Source: Streptomyces candidus (lineage in GTDB: Bacteria > Actinomycetota > Actinomycetes > Streptomycetales > Streptomycetaceae). From it: a stretch of 64,000 nt of DNA. Each line of letters begins with the position of its first letter. Position 1 is the first letter of the stretch. Shown piece by piece: positions 1 through 9,273 of the stretch. The stretch is taken from NCBI RefSeq assembly GCF_014207445.1, contig NZ_JACHEM010000011.1, positions 124,001 through 188,000 of the forward strand, read 5' to 3'. Both the position numbers and the translations under genes were made by a program. Under the pieces are notes generated by a model. The model was not told the origin of the DNA and did not search any database. It worked only from the letters and a program-made list of their open reading frames with translations.

Positions 1-149
1 CGCAGCAGTCCGCCCACGTACGACCGTACGGTGGCCGTGCTGCCCACGGGCAGGGTGGTGGCCGACTCGGGGGCCGCCGGGTCGTACTCGGGGGGCGGCA
101 CCCCGATGCGGGGGGCCCGGGGTGCGCCCTTGGTGGCGGTGGCGCTCAT
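1..149 (-). CDS. ABC exporter, second half-transporter (5' end only)
   Basis: Only the first 49 codons lie in the window; the gene continues beyond base 1. The start ATG (147-149) overlaps the TGA of the upstream ABC gene as ATGA, so the two are translationally coupled. The visible N-terminus (MSATATKGAPRAPRIGVP...) is polar and Pro-rich and ends just where a first membrane helix would be expected (SYVGGLLR), which is the usual cytoplasmic lead of a type IV exporter half. Inference: it is the partner of the degenerate half encoded at 146-1993, together making a heterodimeric exporter. Its own ATPase domain cannot be seen here. Confidence 0.7.
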   Translation of the reverse strand, partial: MSATATKGAPRAPRIGVPPPEYDPAAPESATTLPVGSTATVRSYVGGLL

Positions 150-1993
150 GCCGTTTCCTCGACTTCCTCGCGTACCTGCAACTCACGTACCTCCGCGGCG
201 CGTTCGTCCCCGGCGCCCTCCTCGTCCGTCTCGCGGGTGACGACCGCCCGGTAGCGCGGCTCGGTGTGCAGCAGTTCGCGGTGTTCGCCGACCGCCACCA
301 CCTCCCCCTGGTGGACGAGGACCACGCGATCCGCCTGGTCGAGCAGCAGCGGGGAGGAGGCCAGGACCACGGTCGTACGACCGGACCTGAGCCGTTTGAC
401 ACCCGCTGCCACCCGGGCTTCGGTGTGCGAGTCGACGGCGGACGTCGGCTCGTCGAGTACCAGTACCTCGGGGTCGGTGACCAACGACCGTGCCAGCGCC
501 AGGCGTTGCCGCTGACCGCCGGAGAGCGACCGTCCGCGCTCGGTGATCCTGGTGTTCATCGGGTCGCCGTCCGGGTCGACCGACGCCTGGGCGAGCGCGG
601 CAAGCACGTCGGCGCACTGCGCGGCGGCCAGCGCGTCCTCGGCGGACACCTGTCCGGACGCCGGTACGTCGAGCAGCTCGCTCAGCGTTCCCGACAGCAG
701 CACCGGGTCCTTGTCCTGAACGAGGACCGAGGCGCGCGCGGCCTCCAGGGGGAGATCGTCGAGGGCCACGCCGCCGAGCAGGACGGAGGCGGGCTTCGCG
801 GAGGCACCGGTCCCCGCGCCCTCCTCGCGGTCCTCCTCCGCCGCGTGCCCGCCGAGACGGTCCGCCAGCCGTCCCGCCACGTCCGGGTCGCCGCACACCA
901 CGGCCGTGAACCGGCCCGCCGGGGCCAGCAGCCCCGTCACCGGGTCGTACAGGTCGCCCGTCGGAGCCTGCGACGCACCGAGTCCGTCGCCGGGCGCGAT
1001 ACGGCGCAGGCCCAGGACACGGGCGGCGCGCTTCGCGGACGGCTTCGAGAAGGAGTACGCCATGGCGATCTCCTCGAAGTGCCGCAGCGGGTACATCAGC
1101 AGGGTCACCGCGCTGTACACGGTGACCAGCTCGCCGACGGACACGGTGCCCGCGCGGGCCAGGGTCGCCCCGTACCAGACCACGCCCACCAGGAGCAGGC
1201 CCGGCAGCAGCACCTGGACGGCCGCGATCACGGCCCACATGCGGGCACTGCGGACGGCCGCCTTCCGCACCTCCTGCGACGCCTCGCGGTAGCGGCCCAG
1301 GAAGAGTTCCTCGCCGCCGATGCCCCGCAGCACCCGCAGGCCCGCGACGGTGTCGGACGCCAGCTCCGTCGCCCTGCCCGCCTTCTCGCGCTGGACGTCG
1401 GCGCGTCCGGTCGCCTTCGGGAGCAGCGGCAGCACGGCGAGCGCCAGGGCGGGCACGCCGATCGCGACGACGACGCCGAGCGCGGGCTGGTAGACCACCA
1501 GGCCGACGCAGACGATCACCAGCGCCGCCACGGCCGCCGCGAACCGCGACAGCGCCTCGACGAACCAGCCGATCTTCTCCACGTCGCCCGTCGATACCGC
1601 GACCACCTCGCCGGCCGCCACCCGGCGGGTCAGCGCCGAGCCCAGCTCGGCCGTCCGCCGGGCGAGCAGCTGCTGGACACGGGCGGCGGCGGTGATCCAG
1701 TTGGTGACTGCGGTGCGGTGCAGCATGGTGTCACCGACGGTGACGGCCACGCCGAACACGGCCAGTACCGCGCCGGCCAGCGCGAGCCGTCCGCCGGAAC
1801 GGTCCACCACCGCCTGAACGGCCAGGCCCACGCCCAGCGGCAGCCCGGCCACGCCGATCTGGTGCAGCAGTCCCCAGCTCAGGGACTTGAGCTGGCCGCC
1901 GAGCTGGTTGCGGCCCAGCCAGTACAGGAAACGGCCCCCGGAACGGACATCGGGTTCGCCGGGGTCTTTGTACGGAAGATCTTGGATGTGCAT
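146..1993 (-). CDS. ABC exporter half-transporter with degenerate nucleotide-binding domain
   Basis: 615 residues: an N-terminal six-helix exporter domain (about 30-330) followed by an ATPase domain. The signature loop LSGGQRQRLALARSL (near 490) and Walker B VLVLDEPTSAVD (near 515) are intact, but the expected Walker A position (about 365-375, VVCGDPDVAGRL) has no GK[ST], and the H-loop (near 546, VLASSPLLL) has Ser where His is normal. This half therefore probably binds ATP poorly and donates its signature loop to the partner's site, as in heterodimeric exporters. It is followed by a coupled second half (ATGA overlap at 146-149). Substrate unknown. No regulator is adjacent in the window. Confidence 0.85.
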   Translation of the reverse strand: MHIQDLPYKDPGEPDVRSGGRFLYWLGRNQLGGQLKSLSWGLLHQIGVAGLPLGVGLAVQAVVDRSGGRLALAGAVLAVFGVAVTVGDTMLHRTAVTNWITAAARVQQLLARRTAELGSALTRRVAAGEVVAVSTGDVEKIGWFVEALSRFAAAVAALVIVCVGLVVYQPALGVVVAIGVPALALAVLPLLPKATGRADVQREKAGRATELASDTVAGLRVLRGIGGEELFLGRYREASQEVRKAAVRSARMWAVIAAVQVLLPGLLLVGVVWYGATLARAGTVSVGELVTVYSAVTLLMYPLRHFEEIAMAYSFSKPSAKRAARVLGLRRIAPGDGLGASQAPTGDLYDPVTGLLAPAGRFTAVVCGDPDVAGRLADRLGGHAAEEDREEGAGTGASAKPASVLLGGVALDDLPLEAARASVLVQDKDPVLLSGTLSELLDVPASGQVSAEDALAAAQCADVLAALAQASVDPDGDPMNTRITERGRSLSGGQRQRLALARSLVTDPEVLVLDEPTSAVDSHTEARVAAGVKRLRSGRTTVVLASSPLLLDQADRVVLVHQGEVVAVGEHRELLHTEPRYRAVVTRETDEEGAGDERAAEVRELQVREEVEETA

Positions 1994-2229
1994 AAGGCCC
2001 CACGGCTCGGTGTCGGTTCGGGAGTCGGGCTGAGTCGATGGCGCAAACCGTGCAAGGTTCGCGCCCCGGACCCCGCCGGGGCAATCGATTTATGCCCGCG
2101 GGTGTCCGGAACGCGCCAATCCCGACGACCGTTCTCCGCAGCCCTGCGCCGGCCGCGGAAGGGGGCCGGTACGGAGTCGGCGGAGGGCCGGGCCCCGGGC
2201 GGGCCCCGGCTCTCCGCCACGCCCGTCCG
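1994..2229. other. Intergenic stretch
   Basis: 236 bases between the ABC operon start and the end of the GH109-like gene, both on the minus strand. It must carry the promoter of the ABC operon. I see a weak GGGG ribosome site just before base 1993 but no convincing promoter hexamers or terminator hairpin. Confidence 0.4.
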
Positions 2230-3675
2230 TCAGGCGGCCGGCTTCTTCGAGTCGACTCCCGGGCGGGCCTTCTTCCACTCGCCCCGGGTGAAGTCCGGGA
2301 TCGGCTGCGGTGCGCCCTTCGCCCGTATCGACACATGGCTCAGCGGCACCGGCGCCGTCCAGGTCGCCGCGTCGTACACGTCGAAGTCGGGGACCAGGCC
2401 CAGCTGCATGCACTGCATCAGCCGGAAGAGCATGAGGTAGTCCATCCCGCCGTGGCCGCCGGGCGGGTTGGCGTGCTCCTTCCACAGCCAGTGGTCCCAC
2501 TCGGCGTACTTGCCGAAGTCGTCCCACCTGTGGTCGGTGTTGCCGGGCTCCAGGTAGATGCGCGGCGGGTAGTCCTCGAAGACGCCGAGGGTGCCGCCGA
2601 GGCTGTTGATCCTGCTGTACGGGTGCGGGGTGGACACGTCGTGTTCGAGGCGGATGACGCGCCCCCTGGCGGTCTGCACGAGGCTGATCGTACGGTCGCT
2701 GCCGACGTACGACTCCTTCCAGCTCGGGTCGCCCGGCGGCATGTGCTTCGCGCGGTACTCGGCGAGGCCGAGGGCGGGGGAACCGAGGCTGACGACGCTC
2801 ACCGCGCGGTCGCCGCGGTTGACGTCCATGTAGTTGCCGACCGGACCGAAGCCGTGATTGGGGTACAGGTCGCCGCGCAGCCGGGTGTGCCACAGGCGGC
2901 GCCACGGCCCCTCGTAGTAGTCGGGGTCGAACATCAGCTCGCGCAGGTCGTGGTTGTAGGCGCCCGCGCCGTGCAGCAGGTCGCCGAACAGGCCCGCGTG
3001 CGCCATCCGCAGGACGCGCATCTCGTTCCTGCCGTAACAGCAGTTCTCCAGCTGCATGCAGTGGCGTCTGGTGCGTTCCGAGATGTTGACCAGGTCCCAG
3101 ATCTCGTCCATCCGCATGGCCAGCGGGCACTCCACGCCGACGTGCTTGCCGTTCAGCATGGCGGCCTTGCACATCTCGTGGTGGGCGTCCCACGGGGTGG
3201 CGACGTACACGAAGTCGATGTCGCCGCGTGCGCAGAGCCGGCGGTAGTCGTCCTCGTCCTTGGCGTAGAGCGCGGGGGCCGCCTGACCAGCCTTGACGAC
3301 CTTGGCGGCGGCCTTCTCCGCCTTGGCCCGTACCGGGTCGCAGACGGCGACGACCTTGACGCCGGGGAGGGCGAGGAACAGGTCGATCATGGCGTCGCCG
3401 CGATTGCCGAGGCCGATCATGCCGACACGGACGGTGGAGCGCCGTTCGAAGGGAACGCCCGCCATGGTCCTGCCCTGGCGTGCGGGCCACGCGTCGGCCT
3501 CCGCGACGGAGGGCCGCGCGGCGTTCCCGGCGGCGGCCGCGGGCCCCGCCGCGCCCAGCGCGCCACCGAGACCGAGCCCGGCGCCCGCCGCGCCCGCGGC
3601 CCACAGGGCGGAACGGCGGGAGACGCCGTCGAGGGTTTCGTCCGTGCCGGGAGTCGCCTTGTCGTCGTCGTACAT
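2230..3675 (-). CDS. Gfo/Idh/MocA oxidoreductase, GH109-like, Tat-exported
   Basis: 481 residues. An N-terminal twin-arginine signal is visible (SRRSALWAAGAAGAG, R20-R21) ending in an Ala-rich stretch, so export by Tat is likely. A Rossmann NAD motif follows (VGMIGLGNRGDAM, about 83-95), then GVECPLAM in place of the usual EKP, and the ENCCYGRNEMRVLRMAHAG block that is typical of GH109 alpha-N-acetylgalactosaminidase-like proteins. Those enzymes use tightly bound NAD to cleave glycosides by an oxidation-elimination mechanism. ATG at 3673-3675 is chosen because GGAGG lies 4 bases upstream; an in-frame ATG at 3714 would put the start inside a hairpin. The leader contains a perfect inverted repeat (3679-3727). 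The sugar substrate is not evident. Confidence 0.85.
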   Translation of the reverse strand: MYDDDKATPGTDETLDGVSRRSALWAAGAAGAGLGLGGALGAAGPAAAAGNAARPSVAEADAWPARQGRTMAGVPFERRSTVRVGMIGLGNRGDAMIDLFLALPGVKVVAVCDPVRAKAEKAAAKVVKAGQAAPALYAKDEDDYRRLCARGDIDFVYVATPWDAHHEMCKAAMLNGKHVGVECPLAMRMDEIWDLVNISERTRRHCMQLENCCYGRNEMRVLRMAHAGLFGDLLHGAGAYNHDLRELMFDPDYYEGPWRRLWHTRLRGDLYPNHGFGPVGNYMDVNRGDRAVSVVSLGSPALGLAEYRAKHMPPGDPSWKESYVGSDRTISLVQTARGRVIRLEHDVSTPHPYSRINSLGGTLGVFEDYPPRIYLEPGNTDHRWDDFGKYAEWDHWLWKEHANPPGGHGGMDYLMLFRLMQCMQLGLVPDFDVYDAATWTAPVPLSHVSIRAKGAPQPIPDFTRGEWKKARPGVDSKKPAA

Positions 3676-3678
3676 CGA

Positions 3679-3727
3679 ACCTCCGTGAAGGGTGATCGGG
3701 TACCGACCGATCACCCTTCACGGAGGT
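3679..3727 (-). promoter_or_regulatory. Perfect 21-bp inverted repeat covering the RBS of the GH109-like gene
   Basis: Arms 3679-3699 and 3707-3727 are exactly complementary, with a 7-base loop. On the minus-strand mRNA the 3' arm ends in GGAGGT followed by TCG and the ATG, so the Shine-Dalgarno sequence is wholly inside the stem. It could block translation, terminate readthrough from the upstream dehydrogenase gene (no T-tract follows), or be a DNA operator. Confidence 0.85.
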
Positions 3728-3799
3728 GCTGCTGTGGCGCAAGAGGGCCAGGGGCAGGGCGAGTTGGGACAACAGGCGCGGAGGCGCGCGAGCGTCCCC

Positions 3800-6724
3800 T
3801 CACGGCCTGGTCGCCCGTTCCAGTTCCAGCAGCACGGAGCGGTAGGAGCGGCCCGTGGCGTGGTCCATGCCGACCTCGCACATCCGGTTCGCCGACAGAT
3901 GGAGGTCGTACTCGCGACGGGTCACCTCGGCGGCCTCGCGCGCCGTCGCGGACTCCGTCAGTTCCTTGTGGAGCATCCCGCGGTCCCCGGCGAACGCGCA
4001 GCACCGCACGTCGTCCGGCACGTCCACCTCCTCCGCGCACGCCTCGGCGACCCTACGCAAGTGGCCGGCGTCGCCCAGGTGCTCCATGGAACAGGTGGGG
4101 TGCAGGACGGCGGAACCGGCCCGGCGCAGCACGACGAGGTCCGCCAGCAGCTCGTCCGCCGCCCACACGATCGAGTCGACGACGGTCAGCTCCGCGTGCA
4201 GTCGCCGGTTGTCGTCGGTGAGGTACGGCACCACCTCGCGCGCGATGCCCAGCGTGCACGACGACGCGTCGACGACCAGGGGCAGGAGGCCACCGGCGGT
4301 CCAGGTCCAGGCGGCCTCGACGACGCGGTTCGCCATGACCGTGTTGCCCGCCACGTACCCCTTGGAGTGCCAGATGGTGGCGCAACAGGTTCCGGTCACG
4401 TCGTCCGGGATCCACACCGGCCTTCCGGCGCGTGCGCCGAGGGTGACGACGGCCTCCGGGAGGGTCGGGCCGCGGTCCCCGTCCGGTCCGCCGAAGATCC
4501 TGTTGACGCAGGCCGGGTAGTAGACGGCGGTGGCGCCCGCGCGCGAGGTGGCCGGCAGCCGCCGCGCCGCCGGGCCCGGCATCTCCGGCAGCCACTGCGG
4601 TACGAGGTCGGGCCGCACCGCCTTGCGGACGAGCCCCGTCAGGGAGGCCGTCGGCCGGCCGCCGACCCTGTCGGCGGCTGCCACCGCGAGCCGGGCCGAG
4701 ACCTCGACCGCCGCGAAGTTGCGTGCGGTCAGGGCGGCGACGCGTTCCTCCCGGGCGGAGTGCCTGCGGTGGCGGAGGCCCTTCATCAGCGCCCCGGTGT
4801 CGATGCCGACCGGGCAGGCGATCTTGCAGGTGGAGTCGCCCGCGCAGGTGTCGACGGCGTCGTACCCGTACGCGGCGAGGAGGTTCTCGCCGACGAGCGA
4901 GCCCGTCGGCTGACGCGTCATCTCCCGGCGCAGCGCGATGCGTTGGCGGGGCGTAGTGGTCAAGTCGCCGCTGGGGCACGTCGGTTCGCAGAATCCGCAC
5001 TCGATGCACGGGTCCGCCTCCGCCTCCACTCGCGGGATGGTCTTCAGGCCGTGCAGATGCGCCTCGGGGTCCCGGTTGAGGACGACGCGCGGGGCGAGCA
5101 CGCCGTCCGGATCGATCAACTGCTTGGTCCGCCACATCAGTTCGGTCGCCTTCGGGCCCCACTCCATCTCCAGGAACGGCGTGATGTTGCGGCCTGTCGC
5201 GTGCTCGGCCTTGAGCGAGCCGTCGAAGCGGTCGACGGTCATCCGGCAGAAGTCGTCCATGAACGCGGCGTACCGCCGGACGTCGGCCCGCTCGGCTGCG
5301 TCGAAGGCCAGCAGGAAGTGCAGATTGCCGTGCGCGGCGTGCCCGGCGACGGCGGCGTCGAACCCGTGTGCCTTCTGGAGTTCGAGCAGCGCCTCGCAGG
5401 CCTCGGCCAGCCGGGCAGGGGGTACCGCGAAGTCCTCGGTGATCAGCGTCGTGCCGGGCGGGCGCGCTCCGCCGACGGCGGTGACGAACGCCTTGCGGGC
5501 CTTCCAGTACCCGCCGATCGTCCTCGCGTCGCGGGTGAACTCGTTGGTGACGGAGGGGACCGGCTGGACCAGTTCCAGGTCCTTGAGGGCCTCGGCAGCC
5601 GCCCGCTCGAAGGCCTCCTGCCCTGCCTCGTCGGGGGCCCGGAACTCCACCAGCAGCGCCGTCGTCTCCCGGGGCAGGCCCGCCCAGTCCTGCGGCACGC
5701 CCTCGACGCTGACCGAGGCGCGCAGGGTGTTGCCGTCCATCAGCTCCACGGCGCGCGCACCCGCCTCGTTGAACAGCGGCACCGCCGCCGCGGCGGCGGA
5801 CAGGGACGGGAAGAACAGCAGGGCGCTGGACAGCCGGCGGTCGAGCGGGAGGGTGTCGAAGACGACCTCCGAGATGAATCCGAAAGTGCCTTGGGAGCCG
5901 ACCATCAGGCCGCGCAGGATCTCCACCGGCGTCGCACCGTCGAGGAAGGCGTCCAGGCGGTAACCGTTGGTGTTCTTGATCTCGTACTTGTCCCGGATGC
6001 GGGCCACGAGGGCGGGATCCGCCTCGATCTCCGCCTTGAGCGCCAGCAGGCCCTCGCAGAGTGCGGGTTCGGCGTGCCGGAGTTCTTCGTCGGCGCGCGG
6101 GTCCGCGGTGTCGACGACGGTGCCGGTCGGCAGGACGAAGGTGAGGGAGGCGAGGGTGCGGTAACTGTTGCGGGTGGTGCCCGCCGCCATCCCGGAAGCG
6201 TTGTTGGCGACGACGCCGCCGAGCGTGCAGGCGATGGCGCTGGCCGGGTCGGGGCCCAGCACCCGGCCGTACGGCGCGAGCGCGGCGTTGGCCCGTACGA
6301 CGGTGGTGCCGGGCCGGATGCGGGCGCGGGCCCCGCCGTCCAGCACCGTCACGCCGGACCAGTGGCGGCGCACGTCCACCAGGATGTCCTCGCCCTGCGC
6401 CTGTCCGTTCAGCGAGGTGCCCGCGGCCCGGAACACCACCTCGCGGCCCCGGCCGTGCGCGTACGAGAGAACGGCCGAGACGTCGTCGATGTCCTCGGCC
6501 ACCACCACGACCTGCGGCACGAACCGGTACGGACTTGCGTCCGCCGCGTACCGCACCAGGTCCGAAATCCGCCACAGCACCTTCTCCGCGCCGAGCAGTG
6601 CGGACAGCTCGCGGCGCAGCGGTCCCGGCGTGCCCTCGGCCAGGGCGGCGGGAACCCGGTCGGGAGCGGGCTCCTGCGCGATGAGCGGGGCCAGGGCCCG
6701 GGGTTTCGGTTCCAGAAGCGGCAT
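3800..6724 (-). CDS. FAD-linked oxidase / Fe-S fusion, D-lactate dehydrogenase type
   Basis: 974 residues. The N-terminal part is an FAD_binding_4 (PCMH) domain (about 60-240) with an FAD-oxidase C domain after it (to about 530). A ferredoxin-like module carries CIECGFCEPTCPSGD near 573 and STCKIACPVG near 632, and the C-terminal third has CCG-type cysteine motifs (CCATIW near 781, CCAFAG near 907). This single-chain order matches D-lactate/2-hydroxyacid dehydrogenases that pass electrons through Fe-S clusters to the quinone or cytochrome chain. ATG at 6724 has GGGAGG about 9 bases upstream. It lies 31 bases after the MarR gene on the same strand and is probably cotranscribed with it. The exact 2-hydroxyacid substrate is inferred. 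Confidence 0.88.
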   Translation of the reverse strand: MPLLEPKPRALAPLIAQEPAPDRVPAALAEGTPGPLRRELSALLGAEKVLWRISDLVRYAADASPYRFVPQVVVVAEDIDDVSAVLSYAHGRGREVVFRAAGTSLNGQAQGEDILVDVRRHWSGVTVLDGGARARIRPGTTVVRANAALAPYGRVLGPDPASAIACTLGGVVANNASGMAAGTTRNSYRTLASLTFVLPTGTVVDTADPRADEELRHAEPALCEGLLALKAEIEADPALVARIRDKYEIKNTNGYRLDAFLDGATPVEILRGLMVGSQGTFGFISEVVFDTLPLDRRLSSALLFFPSLSAAAAAVPLFNEAGARAVELMDGNTLRASVSVEGVPQDWAGLPRETTALLVEFRAPDEAGQEAFERAAAEALKDLELVQPVPSVTNEFTRDARTIGGYWKARKAFVTAVGGARPPGTTLITEDFAVPPARLAEACEALLELQKAHGFDAAVAGHAAHGNLHFLLAFDAAERADVRRYAAFMDDFCRMTVDRFDGSLKAEHATGRNITPFLEMEWGPKATELMWRTKQLIDPDGVLAPRVVLNRDPEAHLHGLKTIPRVEAEADPCIECGFCEPTCPSGDLTTTPRQRIALRREMTRQPTGSLVGENLLAAYGYDAVDTCAGDSTCKIACPVGIDTGALMKGLRHRRHSAREERVAALTARNFAAVEVSARLAVAAADRVGGRPTASLTGLVRKAVRPDLVPQWLPEMPGPAARRLPATSRAGATAVYYPACVNRIFGGPDGDRGPTLPEAVVTLGARAGRPVWIPDDVTGTCCATIWHSKGYVAGNTVMANRVVEAAWTWTAGGLLPLVVDASSCTLGIAREVVPYLTDDNRRLHAELTVVDSIVWAADELLADLVVLRRAGSAVLHPTCSMEHLGDAGHLRRVAEACAEEVDVPDDVRCCAFAGDRGMLHKELTESATAREAAEVTRREYDLHLSANRMCEVGMDHATGRSYRSVLLELERATRP

Positions 6725-6755
6725 GACGGCGTTCCTCCCACCGGCTCGGTCCCGC

Positions 6756-7232
6756 TCAGCAGGGGCGGGTGCCCCCGTCGACCAGGGTGGACAGCAGCCC
6801 GCCGAGTACCTGGCGGTCCGCGGCGGACAATGGAGCCAGGATGTCCTCTGCGGCGTCGCGGCGCGCGTTGCGCAACGCGCGCAGGGTGGTGCGGCCGTCC
6901 TCGGTGAGTTCGATGCGCATCACACGGCGGTTGGCCGGATCGGGCACCCGGCGGACCCGTCCCTGCTCCTCCAGGGCGTCGACCAGGGTGGTGACCGCGC
7001 GGGGGACGACCTCCAGGCCGTGCGCCAGGTCGGCCATCCGGGGGGCCGGCCCGGGGTGCAGGGACAGGCGGGCGAGGACCCGCAGCAGCCGGGCCTGGCC
7101 CGGGGTGATGCCGATCGGCTCCATCTGGCGCTTCTGGCTGCGGTGCAGACGACGGGTGAGCCGCAGCAGCTGTTCGGCCAGGACTCCGTCGGCGGTGTCG
7201 GCCTCTGCGCGGGAATCCGGAAGGTTGCTCAT
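6756..7232 (-). CDS. MarR-family transcriptional regulator
   Basis: 158 residues with a winged helix-turn-helix (about 60-110: MADLAHGLEVVPRAVTTLVDALEEQG) and the RVPDPANRRVMRIELT wing typical of MarR proteins. It is divergent from the ABC exporter at 7330 and upstream of the dehydrogenase gene at 3800-6724. The 97-base divergent gap contains an inverted repeat at 7259-7281, so autoregulation and control of the exporter are likely. No ligand is evident. Confidence 0.9.
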   Translation of the reverse strand: MSNLPDSRAEADTADGVLAEQLLRLTRRLHRSQKRQMEPIGITPGQARLLRVLARLSLHPGPAPRMADLAHGLEVVPRAVTTLVDALEEQGRVRRVPDPANRRVMRIELTEDGRTTLRALRNARRDAAEDILAPLSAADRQVLGGLLSTLVDGGTRPC

Positions 7233-7258
7233 GCCGGGAACAATAACAGGACCTTGTG

Positions 7259-7281
7259 CATTGTGAGTACAGGTAACAATG
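7259..7281. promoter_or_regulatory. Candidate MarR operator in divergent promoter
   Basis: CATTGT, 11 bases, ACAATG: a 6-11-6 inverted repeat in the gap between the MarR gene and the ABC exporter; another ACAAT half lies at 7240-7244. Position between divergent starts fits a MarR dimer site. Confidence 0.5.
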
Positions 7282-7329
7282 ATCTAAGCTCTGGAAGCCG
7301 CGCTTCCCCCGACCTCTCCGAAGGAGCCC

Positions 7330-9195
7330 ATGCACCCCGACCGAACCACGGACCAGTGGACGCCCCCGGCGCTCGAACCGGGGAAGAAACAGCCGCCCGC
7401 GGAGGTCCGCCGCATCCTGCGCCTGTTCCACCCCTACCGGGCCCGCCTCGCCCTGGTCGGACTGCTCGTCGGCGCCTCCTCGCTCGTCGGTGTCGCCTCG
7501 CCCTTCCTGCTGCGCGAGATCCTCGACGTGGCCATCCCGCAGGGCCGTACGGGCCTGCTGACGCTGCTCGCGCTCGGCATGATCGCCACCGCCGTCGTCA
7601 CCAGCGTCTTCGGTGTCCTGCAGACCCTCATCTCCACCACCGTCGGCCAGCGCGTCATGCACGACCTGCGCACTGCCGTCTACACCCAGCTCCAGCGGAT
7701 GCCGCTCGCCTTCTTCACCCGCACCCGCACCGGCGAGGTCCAGTCGCGGATAGCCAACGACATCGGCGGCATGCAGGCCACCGTCACCTCCACCGCGACG
7801 TCCCTGGTCTCCAACCTGACCGCCGTCGTCGCCACCGTCGTCGCCATGCTCGCACTCGACTGGCGGCTCACGGTGGTCTCGCTGCTGCTGCTGCCGGTCT
7901 TCGTGTGGATCAGCCGCCGGGTCGGCAACGAGCGCAAGAAGATCACCACACAGCGGCAGCGGCAGATGGCCGCCATGTCCGCCACCGTCACCGAGTCCCT
8001 CTCGGTCAGCGGCATCCTGCTGGGCCGCACCATGGGCCGCTCAGCATCGCTCACCAAGAACTTCGCCGAGGAGTCCGAGCGCCTCGTCGACCTCGAAGTA
8101 CGGTCCAACATGGCGGGCCGCTGGCGGATGTCGACCATCGGCATCGTCATGGCTGCCATGCCCGCCGTGATCTACTGGGCGGCCGGCCTCACCATGAACG
8201 CCGGAGCCGCCGCGGTATCCCTCGGCACGCTCGTCGCCTTCGTCTCCCTCCAGCAGGGTCTGCTGCGCCCCGCCGTGAGCCTGCTGTCCACCGGTGTCCA
8301 GATGCAGACCTCGCTCGCCCTCTTCCAGCGGATCTTCGAGTACCTCGACCTCACCGTCGACATCGACGAACCCGACGAGCCGGTGCGCCTCACCGCTGCC
8401 AAGGGCGAAGTCCGCTTCGAGGGCGTCGACTTCAGCTACGAAGGGACGGCCGACCCGGCCCGGCAGGGCGTCAAGAACGGGTCCGGCGAACCGGGCGCCC
8501 CCACCCTCTCCGGCATCGACCTCACCGTCCCCGCGGGCACCAGCCTCGCGGTCGTCGGCGCGACCGGCTCAGGAAAGAGCACGCTGAGCTACCTGGTTCC
8601 CCGGCTGTACGACGTCACGGGCGGCTGTGTCACCCTCGACGGCGTCGACGTCCGGGACCTGGACTTCGACTCCCTCGCCCGCACGGTCGGCGTCGTCTCC
8701 CAGGAGACGTACCTCTTCCACGCCTCCGTCGCCGACAACCTGCGCTTCGCCAAGCCCGACGCCACCGACGACGAGCTGCGCGCGGCGGCCGAAGCCGCCC
8801 AGATCCACGACCACATCGCCTCGCTGCCCGACGGCTACGACACGCTCGTCGGCGAACGCGGCTACCGCTTCTCCGGTGGCGAGAAGCAGCGCCTCGCCCT
8901 CGCCCGCACCATCCTGCGGGACCCGCCCGTCCTCATCCTGGACGAGGCCACCAGCGCCCTGGACACCCGCACCGAGCACGCCGTGCAACAGGCCATCGAC
9001 AGCCTGTCGGCCGGACGTACGACGATCACCATCGCCCACCGCCTCTCCACGGTCCGCGACGCCGACCAGATCGTGGTGCTGGACGCGGGCCGCGTCGCGG
9101 AGCGCGGCACGCACACCGAACTGCTCGCCCTGAACGGCCGGTACGCCGCGCTCGTGCGCCGGGACTCCGAACTCGCGCCGACGGCCGTGTCCTGA
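7330..9195 (+). CDS. ABC exporter, fused permease and ATPase
   Basis: 621 residues. Six-helix exporter domain at about 40-330, then a complete ATPase: Walker A GATGSGKST (near 410), signature FSGGEKQRLALARTIL (near 514), Walker B VLILDEATSALD (near 534) and H-loop IAHRLST (near 569). It is a full canonical half-transporter and probably a homodimer, exporting a lipid, peptide or drug. AAGGAG lies just before the ATG. It is divergent from the MarR gene, which is the obvious candidate repressor. A linker of about 15 residues rich in Gly/Pro interrupts the start of the ATPase domain (QGVKNGSGEPGAP). Confidence 0.92.
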   Translation: MHPDRTTDQWTPPALEPGKKQPPAEVRRILRLFHPYRARLALVGLLVGASSLVGVASPFLLREILDVAIPQGRTGLLTLLALGMIATAVVTSVFGVLQTLISTTVGQRVMHDLRTAVYTQLQRMPLAFFTRTRTGEVQSRIANDIGGMQATVTSTATSLVSNLTAVVATVVAMLALDWRLTVVSLLLLPVFVWISRRVGNERKKITTQRQRQMAAMSATVTESLSVSGILLGRTMGRSASLTKNFAEESERLVDLEVRSNMAGRWRMSTIGIVMAAMPAVIYWAAGLTMNAGAAAVSLGTLVAFVSLQQGLLRPAVSLLSTGVQMQTSLALFQRIFEYLDLTVDIDEPDEPVRLTAAKGEVRFEGVDFSYEGTADPARQGVKNGSGEPGAPTLSGIDLTVPAGTSLAVVGATGSGKSTLSYLVPRLYDVTGGCVTLDGVDVRDLDFDSLARTVGVVSQETYLFHASVADNLRFAKPDATDDELRAAAEAAQIHDHIASLPDGYDTLVGERGYRFSGGEKQRLALARTILRDPPVLILDEATSALDTRTEHAVQQAIDSLSAGRTTITIAHRLSTVRDADQIVVLDAGRVAERGTHTELLALNGRYAALVRRDSELAPTAVS

Positions 9196-9217
9196 GCGTC
9201 GTGGGACACCGCACGCG

Positions 9218-9260
9218 GCAGCGCCGCCCCTCCCCTGGGACGGGGGAGGAACGGCGCCGC
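9218..9260. terminator. Bidirectional terminator hairpin
   Basis: 18-base arms 9218-9235 and 9243-9260 around a 7-base loop, lying between the ends of the plus-strand ABC gene and the minus-strand small ORF. The three mismatches become G-U pairs when transcribed from the minus strand. Confidence 0.6.
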
Positions 9261-9273
9261 GCAGAGACCTCGG

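Noticed and set aside
122..2440. Very long plus-strand frames opposite the ABC and GH109 genes
   Set aside because: They are Arg/Gly/Pro/His-rich, low in hydrophobics, lack ribosome sites and mirror the real minus-strand genes; high GC produces such antisense frames throughout the window.
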